DNA from: Chaetoceros tenuissimus
Taxonomy: Eukaryota; Bacillariophyta; Thalassiosirophyceae; Chaetocerotales; Chaetocerotaceae
Assembly: GCA_021927905.1 (NCBI GenBank)
Contig: BLLK01000022.1
Span: 620,001-684,000, forward strand
DNA: 64,000 nt
Reading direction: 5' to 3'
Numbering within the stretch: the first letter of the stretch is position 1; each line of letters opens with the position of its first letter. Shown piece by piece: positions 45,101 through 52,030 of the stretch. Position numbers and translations under genes: made by a program. The notes under the pieces were generated by a model that was not told the origin of the DNA, made no database searches, and worked only from the letters and a program-made list of their open reading frames with translations.

Positions 45101-46006
45101 AATTCGCAAAATAGGACTGCTAAACTGTCTTCAATGGAATGTCAGCGTCTATTCCTTTCTCTTTATTTCAGAGATAACAAAGATATCACTGATGCTGTAG
45201 TAACGGACGTTAAGCAAAATGGAATGATTGTCTACGTCCCAAAATATGACATGAAAGGGCCAGTATTTCTAGCTGACAAGGGAGGAAATGTTCAAATCGA
45301 TCCGTCTCTAGTTGGCCTACCATTAACATCCGGATTACCTCCATCATCTGGATTTGCGTCTCTAGAGCATTGCAGAATGTTTCCGGAAGGAACATGTACT
45401 CTAATAGACGAAGACAAAGTCGAGGTCACCATACCATCATCACCTTCTAAGTTATCATTTCAACGCCTTGATGTCATTAAAGTGCATCTTTCTTGTGCTT
45501 TGGACTCTGTAGTTGCACGCGTACCACCCCCAAAACTTCATTTAACATCGGCTGGAAATAAATATATTCCGAGACAAGACCAACATCGTCCTACTGAAAA
45601 AGGCGTCGTGAAGATTTCAGCATCCATAAGGAAAACGGATTCACCACTTGTGAAAAGCACAGTAGAGCCACTGTCAATATACAGTATTCTTGCCTCTATT
45701 TCAATCAATTCCATGTTGCAAGATACAGATATTAGATCACATCATAAACAAACTTTTAAATCGAAGAGGCGCGTTCAAAAATTGAAGGGAAGAATATACA
45801 TGAATGGATACAAAGATGAAATTCTGAATCCAAAGGATGAAACTTTTGATCACAATGACTACCATACCACTTCAATCACAAATCAAGCGATAGTTGGAGA
45901 TTACAATGCTTCACGACAGATCGAGAGAGAAGCAACTGCTCGTATGCAGAGAATTGCTGCGGAAAGACGCAACGCAAAAAGATCTAAAGCAATGAAGAGA
46001 AAGTAG
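42170..46006 (+). CDS. DIS3/RRP44-family exoribonuclease with degenerate PIN domain
   Basis: Single uninterrupted exon of 1278 residues, the longest host gene here. A PIN-like N-terminus (about 45-245; PLIIIPDGQFLRKYL, DRSRCSILRAATLLVEKYME, MIILSEDE) keeps some acidic residues. Two cold-shock-type barrels follow, then the RNB domain with the catalytic Asp cluster DPVGCQDIDDTMHARR (about residue 529), VGVHIADVTHFVKQNS, FYLVDRRFDMLPSIISGNLA and HFTSPIRRYADVIVHRLL. An S1 barrel lies near residue 1010. The enzyme degrades RNA 3' to 5', with or without the exosome. An acidic insertion of about 90 residues (NVDEGETEYSFEDDAFLD) splits the end of the RNB domain. PIN presence argues for DIS3/DIS3L over DIS3L2. 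The tail is basic. Confidence 0.87.
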   Translation: MKSERWISKTFHQDKLRYRERYQRNETLKKSTLIPELDFDSKGKSPLIIIPDGQFLRKYLKFLEEWGSQHSMLKGKFDKFIFILLESAAEIMDYRNSSPCLNIPGSDGNRKESTAINERKRISALLQDFHPDKGHADVVYRGFADLSGKFTFDDGDRDEFDIFDYRNMAIADRSRCSILRAATLLVEKYMEDAYNMIILSEDETLLSSSIANDKLKIMNCQQLLDFLTEKNAEEYLIRDHWENVIDSCKKEYELRNFTPVLDQGDSYMDNYLHFEHLSPEELESGLSQKKLFRSTLKVSNENYKEGYASVQIDGSSTKYFLNEISGHFNRCIHDDTVVIEPLPRDQWEEPVGRKRLVHISNLDENNEIALKAKRESCQNPVPTARVVGLHKTTRQRRKFVATMVPPKGRVKQEDSHILVVPMDSKIPIIRIKTRIHHEVILNQRLLVEIDNWELGSMYPLGHIVKLLGEVGDLNTEIACLLREYGVDLSPFSANALACLPIVGDEGWKIDPSEIEKRRDLRDLRIFSVDPVGCQDIDDTMHARRLKSGDIEVGVHIADVTHFVKQNSALDKEAARRATTFYLVDRRFDMLPSIISGNLASLHDQVDRLAVSVIWTLSPDFETVKDVWYGRTVIHNVQAMTYEQAHNILHDIDPEGHGYQHPPPLTAGCPVNKTFIKDLKHDLLLLTKLARKLRKDREINGAVDLSSGDRGSELKFVLNERGEPTKVVPKKELEIHHTIAELMIYANRYVAEKIYSQFPDVALLRVHGFAKADNFEELELLMKSSGVDFDGKSNKSLAASLGKARELGSGSINNSLFQSLATRAMSEAQYICTGDFHEEAGLTHYGLGIDYYTHFTSPIRRYADVIVHRLLLESLQDTNSQRIQNISQKVSVPIAAVPDSNAVSVLSGEGLNVDEGETEYSFEDDAFLDSLIEGAEELVLGSVGETRESTDKQLKEELFTSLVPSYETTELSKTCEILNSQNRTAKLSSMECQRLFLSLYFRDNKDITDAVVTDVKQNGMIVYVPKYDMKGPVFLADKGGNVQIDPSLVGLPLTSGLPPSSGFASLEHCRMFPEGTCTLIDEDKVEVTIPSSPSKLSFQRLDVIKVHLSCALDSVVARVPPPKLHLTSAGNKYIPRQDQHRPTEKGVVKISASIRKTDSPLVKSTVEPLSIYSILASISINSMLQDTDIRSHHKQTFKSKRRVQKLKGRIYMNGYKDEILNPKDETFDHNDYHTTSITNQAIVGDYNASRQIEREATARMQRIAAERRNAKRSKAMKRK

Positions 46007-46348
46007 AACTTGGCAAAAACCATATTGTGCGGGTAGACAGAATGAGATGAAAATTTTCTCAATACTTTGAAACAGTAATGACAAAACATTCTTACATCTT
46101 CTTACATCCATATCTGGGATAGTAAATACCTCACAATCTTTATATTATTCTTCATAAAAATGAGTCGAGTCAGGAAATATTACTTCTACTTTTGATTTCT
46201 ACGTATGCTTTCATAGTTTGCTATTTTTTATACATACGTACGTACCGGTATAGATATGGAAAGTAATTACAGCATAGTCAAATTTCTTCAAGAAAAAATG
46301 ACAATATCTCCATCCTCCTTCTCACAGCTTTTATCTATTTCTTTCTAG
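46007..46348. other. Spacer with TACGTACGTAC (46235-46245)
   Basis: Region between the DIS3-family gene and the retrotransposon. The palindrome tract here has no host start codon within 250 bp; the next sequence is the 5' LTR. Confidence 0.4.
46344..46348. repeat. Target-site duplication TCTAG, left copy
   Basis: Five-base TCTAG immediately before the 5' LTR; the same five bases follow the 3' LTR at 51651-51655. Confidence 0.85.
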
Positions 46349-46564
46349 TGCTACAGATGGTAGCTAACGGTTAGGATAACGCATCCTGACCTGACATGGA
46401 TTATGTTTAGCATTGGCAGAATTCTTTGGTTCTATTCTTCTTCCGTTACGTCATCAGAATTCTGATAAGAATTCTGTCTCTTTTATATTCGGAACAAACA
46501 TTCTTTTAGGTAGCGATTAGTAACATAATTCCCATCTAATTACTTTGAATCCTTCGTTGTATCA
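46349..46564 (+). repeat. 5' LTR (216 bp)
   Basis: Begins TGCTACAGATGG and ends CGTTGTATCA; identical base for base to the 3' copy by eye. It contains CAGAATTCTG twice in overlapping palindromes near its middle and a TTTTATATTC TATA-like box about 80 bp before its end. Confidence 0.93.
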
Positions 46565-46583
46565 CTAGTAATTACTATTCACA

Positions 46584-47771
46584 ATGAGTGATTCTAATGC
46601 AAATACACCAATCAAAATGTGGCCAGCCCTTGATTACGCAGACTTCGTAACTATCAAGCTTCAGCAAGATTTTGCTGATGGTTCCTATCGTAAAGAGAGT
46701 TTGCCAACCTTTGATGGAGAAGGTGGAAGCACTGGAAACGCGGAAGCCTTTCTCTATGTACGTGAGCGCTTTATCTCCGCAGCCAGCAACCGCAAGCTAA
46801 ACTTTGATGACCTAGAAAAGTTCGAGAACTTTGAGGATGTGCTTAAAGGGGTAGCGCAACACTACTGGACTGATACTGTTTCCACCCATGCAGATGTAGT
46901 GGCAGCAGCAAATGCAGACAAGTTTCAAGTTGCAGTGAACCTTATGATGATTAGGTTCTGCGGAGGGCGTTCTGGAGGAGATGCTCTTCTAGAGTACCTG
47001 CGTTCTGATAAAGTGAGAAAGGAAAAGAGCAAGAGTGTTGCGGAGCATGTAGGGAGATTCTGTACTCTTGTAGGATATGCCAAGGAACTCTTGAGAATCG
47101 TAGCGCCAAGACCTGATGATAACCTTGAGAAGAAGCTTGTTTTTGATTCCTTCCCATATCAATGGAAGTTGAATTTCACCAATTCAGGAGCTGTGTATCA
47201 TGAAAAGTCTATCAATGAGATTAGTGAGTACATGGAACGCCAGAAGAGTACTGCAGATGCTGATACTTCCAAGAAACGTGCTCGTCATCAAGATCTGAAG
47301 AATCAGAAGTTCAAGCAGCGTAAGAAAGGAAACAGACGCGGTCAGACTGGTGGCTTCAGAAACCAGTGTACCAGACATGAGCCTCCACATAATAATCATG
47401 AATGGGAGGACTGCATTCTTAATCCAAGAAGTGCCAATTTCCGTGGTGATACTGGTAGCAGAGGCCGAGGAGGCAGAGGCCGTGGCAATGGTTATGGCGG
47501 CAGAGGCCGTGGTAACGGTGGAGGAAGAGGTCATCATAACCACTCCAACCACAACAATAATGGAGGACAGTCCTATAACTCCGGTAACAATCAAGGACAT
47601 GGTCAGAATCAGAACTACAATTATCAAGGAACTCAAAATAATAACAATGCTAATACTCGTAGCAATCCAGAAAACGGTTCAAACCAGCAGGGTTCGAATG
47701 GCAGTAATGAACAACACTTCCTCATGGACAATAACAACGTCTGGGGAGCACATCATGGTGCGTTCAATTAA
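46584..47771 (+). CDS. gag: Retrotransposon Gag
   Basis: 395 residues from ATG 46584. A helical capsid-like region (residues about 40-220: AEAFLYVRERFISAAS, DDNLEKKLVFDSFPYQWKLN, INEISEYMERQKS) is followed by a basic patch (KKRARHQDLKNQKFKQRKKG), then a Gly/Arg RGG-type box and an Asn/Gly/Gln-rich tail instead of CCHC zinc knuckles. The RGG box is probably the nucleic-acid-binding part. The last five codons and stop lie inside the proposed intron, so this frame is complete only in unspliced RNA. Confidence 0.85.
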   Translation: MSDSNANTPIKMWPALDYADFVTIKLQQDFADGSYRKESLPTFDGEGGSTGNAEAFLYVRERFISAASNRKLNFDDLEKFENFEDVLKGVAQHYWTDTVSTHADVVAAANADKFQVAVNLMMIRFCGGRSGGDALLEYLRSDKVRKEKSKSVAEHVGRFCTLVGYAKELLRIVAPRPDDNLEKKLVFDSFPYQWKLNFTNSGAVYHEKSINEISEYMERQKSTADADTSKKRARHQDLKNQKFKQRKKGNRRGQTGGFRNQCTRHEPPHNNHEWEDCILNPRSANFRGDTGSRGRGGRGRGNGYGGRGRGNGGGRGHHNHSNHNNNGGQSYNSGNNQGHGQNQNYNYQGTQNNNNANTRSNPENGSNQQGSNGSNEQHFLMDNNNVWGAHHGAFN

Positions 47772-47940
47772 GGTCCACGATTAAATAGGCTTAAGGCCGC
47801 TTCGTGAGGACTTGTTGGAAACGAAAATTTCCACATCTGGATATTCAATATCACAAGTACTCACGAAGTGAGCCATTTTATGTAATTTCAATTTGTCTCA
47901 TCCAATTTTTTCTTTATTTTCTTTATTAACTAATCAACAG
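47758..47940 (+). promoter_or_regulatory. Predicted retained intron joining gag to pol
   Basis: The donor GTGCGT sits 14 bases before the end of gag. A pyrimidine-rich acceptor ends in ATCAACAG at 47940. Removing these 183 bp joins gag codon 391 to sequence 14 bases before the pol ATG with matching phase (1 to 1) and no stop, giving one Gag-Pol frame. Unspliced RNA ends Gag at 47771. Inside lies a long imperfect stem (47795-47814 with 47854-47874). Confidence 0.6.
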
Positions 47941-47954
47941 GAGTTGTATCCATC

Positions 47955-50900
47955 ATGAATTCACCTTTGGAACTTGGAGAATGCTTCTGGGAACAAGAAG
48001 CAAAACAACAGTTCTGGAAGACTCCTCAAGAGGAGGAAGAAATCCTATGGGAAGAATACTTTGCAACTTCAATTCCAATGGATGTCTATGACTTTATTTC
48101 CTCTCCACCCGTTGAAGTGGAAGCTAGTCTCAGTGTGCAAGCCGACCAAATGAAAAAGGATCCATTAACTGCTCCAGTCTCATTATTGCAACCTCGCACT
48201 ATTAATGGGCATCGCGATACGAAGTTATGTAGAACTCTATTTGATTCCGGTGGAACTTGTGACATCATTCATCGACGTGCCTTACCGAAGAATTGTCCAG
48301 TTTATGATTTAACAGAGGCATCTCCGTCTATTGGCATAGGTGGCACTGTCTACTTCAAACAATATGTAATTCTAGAAAATAGCGTATTGCCCGAGTTTGG
48401 AAGAAAGCATAATATTGAAAAGATCTTTGCGCTTGTACATGATGGAGTGTGTCCTCATGATATCATCTTGGGTCAAAGAACTTTGGCAGCAATGGGCTTA
48501 GTACTGAACTACCAGGACCAAACAATGTCTTGGATGGACATCACCGTTTCCATGAAATCTCGTCGTCATTGGAATAACCGTACGAATGTGCAGCTAGCCT
48601 TCACGGAATATGGATATGATGATGAAATGGAGGAGCAAGATGAATCTTTTATTCTGGAGTCTAAGTATGACAAAGTTTCAGGAAAAGAAGTAGCAGATGC
48701 TCAGCAGCACTTGTCAGAAGAACAGAGGAAAGATCTACATCGTGTACTGGACGAGTTCACCACGCTATTTGATGGTCAACTAAAAGTATATCCTGATAGC
48801 AAGGTTCATCTTCATCTCAAGCCTGATGCTCAGCCTCGTCAGAGTCGCCCTTACAAGGTTCCTTATGCACACGAAAAAGTTTTCAAGGAAGAACTTGATC
48901 GTTTGGTGCAGCAAGGTGTTCTTTCTCCCGCTAACCGATCCATCTGGACTGCTCCAACTTTCATTATTCCAAAGAAGGACGGTCGGGTACGCTGGGTAAG
49001 CGATTTCCGGTATCTAAATAAGAATTTGCAACGAAAACAGTATGAGCTACCAAGAATTAAAGATATTCTCGAAAGGAGAAAAGGGTACAAATTTTTTACC
49101 AAGCTTGATATTTCGATGCAATATTACACCTTCGAGTTGGATGAGGAAAGCAAAAACTTATGCACAATCACTACTCCATTTGGTATGTATAAGTATAACA
49201 GACTGCCAATGGGGATTCTGGAATCTCCAGACATTGCTCAAGAGATAATGGAAAATGTGCTACGTGATGAGGACTGTGAAATCTACATCGATGATATTGG
49301 TATCTTCTCCGATGATTGGAACGAACATGTTGGTAAGATTCAGCGTATACTTAAAAAGCTGCAGGATCACGGATTCACTATGAATCCACTCAAGTGTGAA
49401 TGGGCCGTACAAGAAACTGATTGGCTCGGACATTGGTTAACTCCAAGTGGACTAAAACCTTGGTCCAAGAAGATCAAACCGCTTTTGGCCATGCAACCTC
49501 CTAAAAATGTGAAGCAAGTACGCAGTTTCATAGGGGCTGTAAATTTTTATAAAGATATGTGGCAACGTAGAGCTCATTTGCAGAAGCCGCTAACAGATCT
49601 TTTAAAGACAAACAACTTCCACTGGGGCACAGAACAGCAGCAAGCGTTTGAGCAAATTAAAGCAACAATGGCGAAAGACGTTCTTCTTTTTTATCCTGAT
49701 CATAACCAACCTTTTTTTATCTATACCGACAGCTCGGACTATCAGTTGGGAGCTACACTGGCTCAGCATGATGCTGATGGAAATCTTCGACCAGTGGCCT
49801 TCTTTTCAAAGAAGCTTAATGCAGCTCAACGAAATTATCCTACTGGTGAAAAGGAATTTTTGTCGATCTTCGAGACATTAAAAACTTACCGTACTATGCT
49901 TCTAGGTGCTCAAATCCACATTTACACTGATCATAAAAATCTTACATACAAGAATATCTCATCCCAACGAATGCTACGCTGGAGAATGTACATAGAGGAA
50001 TTCGGACCTCAATTACATTTTATTCCGGGCGAAGTCAATACTTGTGCAGATTATTTCTCACGTATGGAAGTTGACAATAAGATTCTTGAGGAGAAGAGTA
50101 ATGGTCCTAGTACAAAAAGAAACTTGGAAGAATCTTTCTTTCAGGATTTAATTTTTGATGATCTTCGGTTAGCAGAATGTTTTGCAAATTTACCTTTGTC
50201 TGAAATGTTTATTAATGTCGCTGAAAACGCTATTTTTCCTTTGGATTACAACAGAATAGCCTTAGCACAACAACAGGATATGCAATTAGCGCAACTAAGA
50301 CAGAGAAGCCCAGCTGATTACTCTTTACGACAGATGAATCCTCAAGTGCAACTCGTGATGTACAAAGATAGGATATTTGTACCAACGCAGTATTCCGTAC
50401 GTATCTTGCGGTGGTATCATAATGCTCTTAATCATTGCGGTGAAGAAAAATTGAAGAAAACCTTCAACGAAAACTTCTTTAGTCCCAGAGCTACAGAAAC
50501 CATTAAGGAGATTTGTTCTAAATGCGAAATATGTCAAGTAAACAAGACAGCTAGTGTTCAATATGGACATTTACCTCCAAGAACAGTTACTATGAATCCT
50601 TGGCATACGGTAGCAGTAGATCTAATTGGACCATGGAAATTCAAAGTGCAAGGAGTAACAGTGGAATTTCATGCCTTGACAATGGTGGATCAAGATACTA
50701 ACCTTGTCGAAGCAGTACGTATTCAAAACAAACATGCAAATCATATAGCAACGTTGTTTGAAAATAATTGGCTTTCAAGGTATCCTAGACCGGTTAAGTG
50801 CATTCATGATCAAGGAGGTGAATTTACAGGATCAGAGTTTCAGGAGATGTTGAATAGGTTTAATATCAGACCAGCACAAATCACTACCAGAAATCCACAG

Positions 50901-51395
50901 GGTAATAGTATTTGTGAACGAATGCATCAAACAATGCTCAATCAAATTCGATCTTTACTTCGTCAGCATCCACCACAGACAGTAGCAGAAGCAACTCAAG
51001 CAATAGATACTTTACTTGCCAATACTGTTTATGCATTGAGAACTGCGGTACATTCGACGATGAATGCATCTCCAGGAGCATTAGCGTTTCAAAGGAATAT
51101 GATTTTGAATTTACCTTTCATTGTTGATTTGAATAATCTCAGAGCTAGGAGGCAAGAAATAGTTGATAGAAGCAATCAAAGAGAAAATGATAACCGAATT
51201 GATTATAATTATCAAGTTGGAAATTGGGTATTGGTAATTGCAGATTCATATCGAACTACAAGCAAATTGGATATAAGATTTGAGGGTCCGTTTCAAATAA
51301 CGCAAGTTCATGTTAATGGAAATGTTACCATTCGTCGCAGACCAGGCATTTTGGAAAGGGTGAACATCCGTAGAATAAGACCATATCGTAGATAG
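47955..51395 (+). CDS. pol: Retrotransposon Pol (protease, RT, RNase H, integrase)
   Basis: 1146 residues from ATG 47955; if spliced from gag, the frame starts earlier at 47941. Aspartic protease DSG in LFDSGGTCDIIH (about residue 96). Reverse transcriptase has FFTKLDIS, LPMGI and the catalytic YIDDI (about 443). RNase H has FIYTDSSDYQLGATLAQ and YTDHKNLTY. Integrase has an HHCC zinc finger ending CSKCEICQ (about 855) and DDE residues in AVDLIG, IHDQGGEF and NSICERMH. No chromodomain is evident after the integrase. No stop or frameshift breaks it, so it is likely functional. Confidence 0.93.
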   Translation: MNSPLELGECFWEQEAKQQFWKTPQEEEEILWEEYFATSIPMDVYDFISSPPVEVEASLSVQADQMKKDPLTAPVSLLQPRTINGHRDTKLCRTLFDSGGTCDIIHRRALPKNCPVYDLTEASPSIGIGGTVYFKQYVILENSVLPEFGRKHNIEKIFALVHDGVCPHDIILGQRTLAAMGLVLNYQDQTMSWMDITVSMKSRRHWNNRTNVQLAFTEYGYDDEMEEQDESFILESKYDKVSGKEVADAQQHLSEEQRKDLHRVLDEFTTLFDGQLKVYPDSKVHLHLKPDAQPRQSRPYKVPYAHEKVFKEELDRLVQQGVLSPANRSIWTAPTFIIPKKDGRVRWVSDFRYLNKNLQRKQYELPRIKDILERRKGYKFFTKLDISMQYYTFELDEESKNLCTITTPFGMYKYNRLPMGILESPDIAQEIMENVLRDEDCEIYIDDIGIFSDDWNEHVGKIQRILKKLQDHGFTMNPLKCEWAVQETDWLGHWLTPSGLKPWSKKIKPLLAMQPPKNVKQVRSFIGAVNFYKDMWQRRAHLQKPLTDLLKTNNFHWGTEQQQAFEQIKATMAKDVLLFYPDHNQPFFIYTDSSDYQLGATLAQHDADGNLRPVAFFSKKLNAAQRNYPTGEKEFLSIFETLKTYRTMLLGAQIHIYTDHKNLTYKNISSQRMLRWRMYIEEFGPQLHFIPGEVNTCADYFSRMEVDNKILEEKSNGPSTKRNLEESFFQDLIFDDLRLAECFANLPLSEMFINVAENAIFPLDYNRIALAQQQDMQLAQLRQRSPADYSLRQMNPQVQLVMYKDRIFVPTQYSVRILRWYHNALNHCGEEKLKKTFNENFFSPRATETIKEICSKCEICQVNKTASVQYGHLPPRTVTMNPWHTVAVDLIGPWKFKVQGVTVEFHALTMVDQDTNLVEAVRIQNKHANHIATLFENNWLSRYPRPVKCIHDQGGEFTGSEFQEMLNRFNIRPAQITTRNPQGNSICERMHQTMLNQIRSLLRQHPPQTVAEATQAIDTLLANTVYALRTAVHSTMNASPGALAFQRNMILNLPFIVDLNNLRARRQEIVDRSNQRENDNRIDYNYQVGNWVLVIADSYRTTSKLDIRFEGPFQITQVHVNGNVTIRRRPGILERVNIRRIRPYRR

Positions 51396-51423
51396 TGATG
51401 ACTGCCCAGCATTGGTCAGTCAT

Positions 51424-51434
51424 GAGGAGAAGAG
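51424..51434 (+). other. Polypurine tract
   Basis: GAGGAGAAGAG abuts the 3' LTR, the expected site for plus-strand DNA priming. Confidence 0.7.
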
Positions 51435-51650
51435 TGCTACAGATGGTAGCTAACGGTTAGGATAACGCATCCTGACCTGACATGGATTATGTTTAGCATT
51501 GGCAGAATTCTTTGGTTCTATTCTTCTTCCGTTACGTCATCAGAATTCTGATAAGAATTCTGTCTCTTTTATATTCGGAACAAACATTCTTTTAGGTAGC
51601 GATTAGTAACATAATTCCCATCTAATTACTTTGAATCCTTCGTTGTATCA
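51435..51650 (+). repeat. 3' LTR (216 bp)
   Basis: Same sequence as the 5' LTR, followed by the TCTAG duplication at 51651-51655. The element sits about 380 bp upstream of the MULE-like transposase start, so it may influence that gene's promoter. Confidence 0.93.
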
Positions 51651-51655
51651 TCTAG

Positions 51656-52030
51656 AGCATTTATACTATTTTAAATATTTACAATAGCCTTTCCCATGTA
51701 TGAAACAAGAATCCTTTATCCTACCAGGCTCCTACCTATGTCCATCGACAAACGTCAGCCACTCAATGTCAACAGCTACTGTACGTACCAAACCACTTTA
51801 CACTAACACTGAGCAATAATGAACCTATTTGAATTGAAATACAACTTCATCTTTCTATTAGCAAACATCTTGTTTCTTTTTCCCAATTCCAACAAACATG
51901 ATAGATTTAGACACCATTCCTCACCCAAATCCACAGCTCACTAATAACATGTCTTCTTCACAAAAACACAATTTGTTCAACGAATACGAACACATTACGA
52001 AACTCATCAGGTCACACCCTCATTATTCTC
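51656..52030 (+). promoter_or_regulatory. Upstream region of transposase gene, GTACGTAC at 51781, overlapping uORF 51898-52047
   Basis: GTACGTAC lies 243 bp before the ATG at 52031, the position seen for host genes. A 49-residue frame opens at ATG 51898 and overlaps the main start by 17 bp, ending at TCC TAA. It could be a regulatory uORF or an N-terminal extension reached by a +1 shift. Confidence 0.4.

Larger units (their letters stand above)
46349..51650 (+). mobile_element. Intact Ty3/gypsy LTR retrotransposon (5.3 kb)
   Basis: Two identical 216-bp LTRs (TG...CA ends) flank open gag and pol frames, and TCTAG duplications bracket the element. Domain order protease, reverse transcriptase, RNase H, integrase places it in Ty3/gypsy rather than copia. 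Identical LTRs and fully open frames mean recent insertion and possible activity. A purine run GAGGAGAAGAG directly precedes the 3' LTR (polypurine tract). No TGG-type primer-binding site follows the 5' LTR, and the gag ATG is only 19 bp inside it. Confidence 0.93.
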
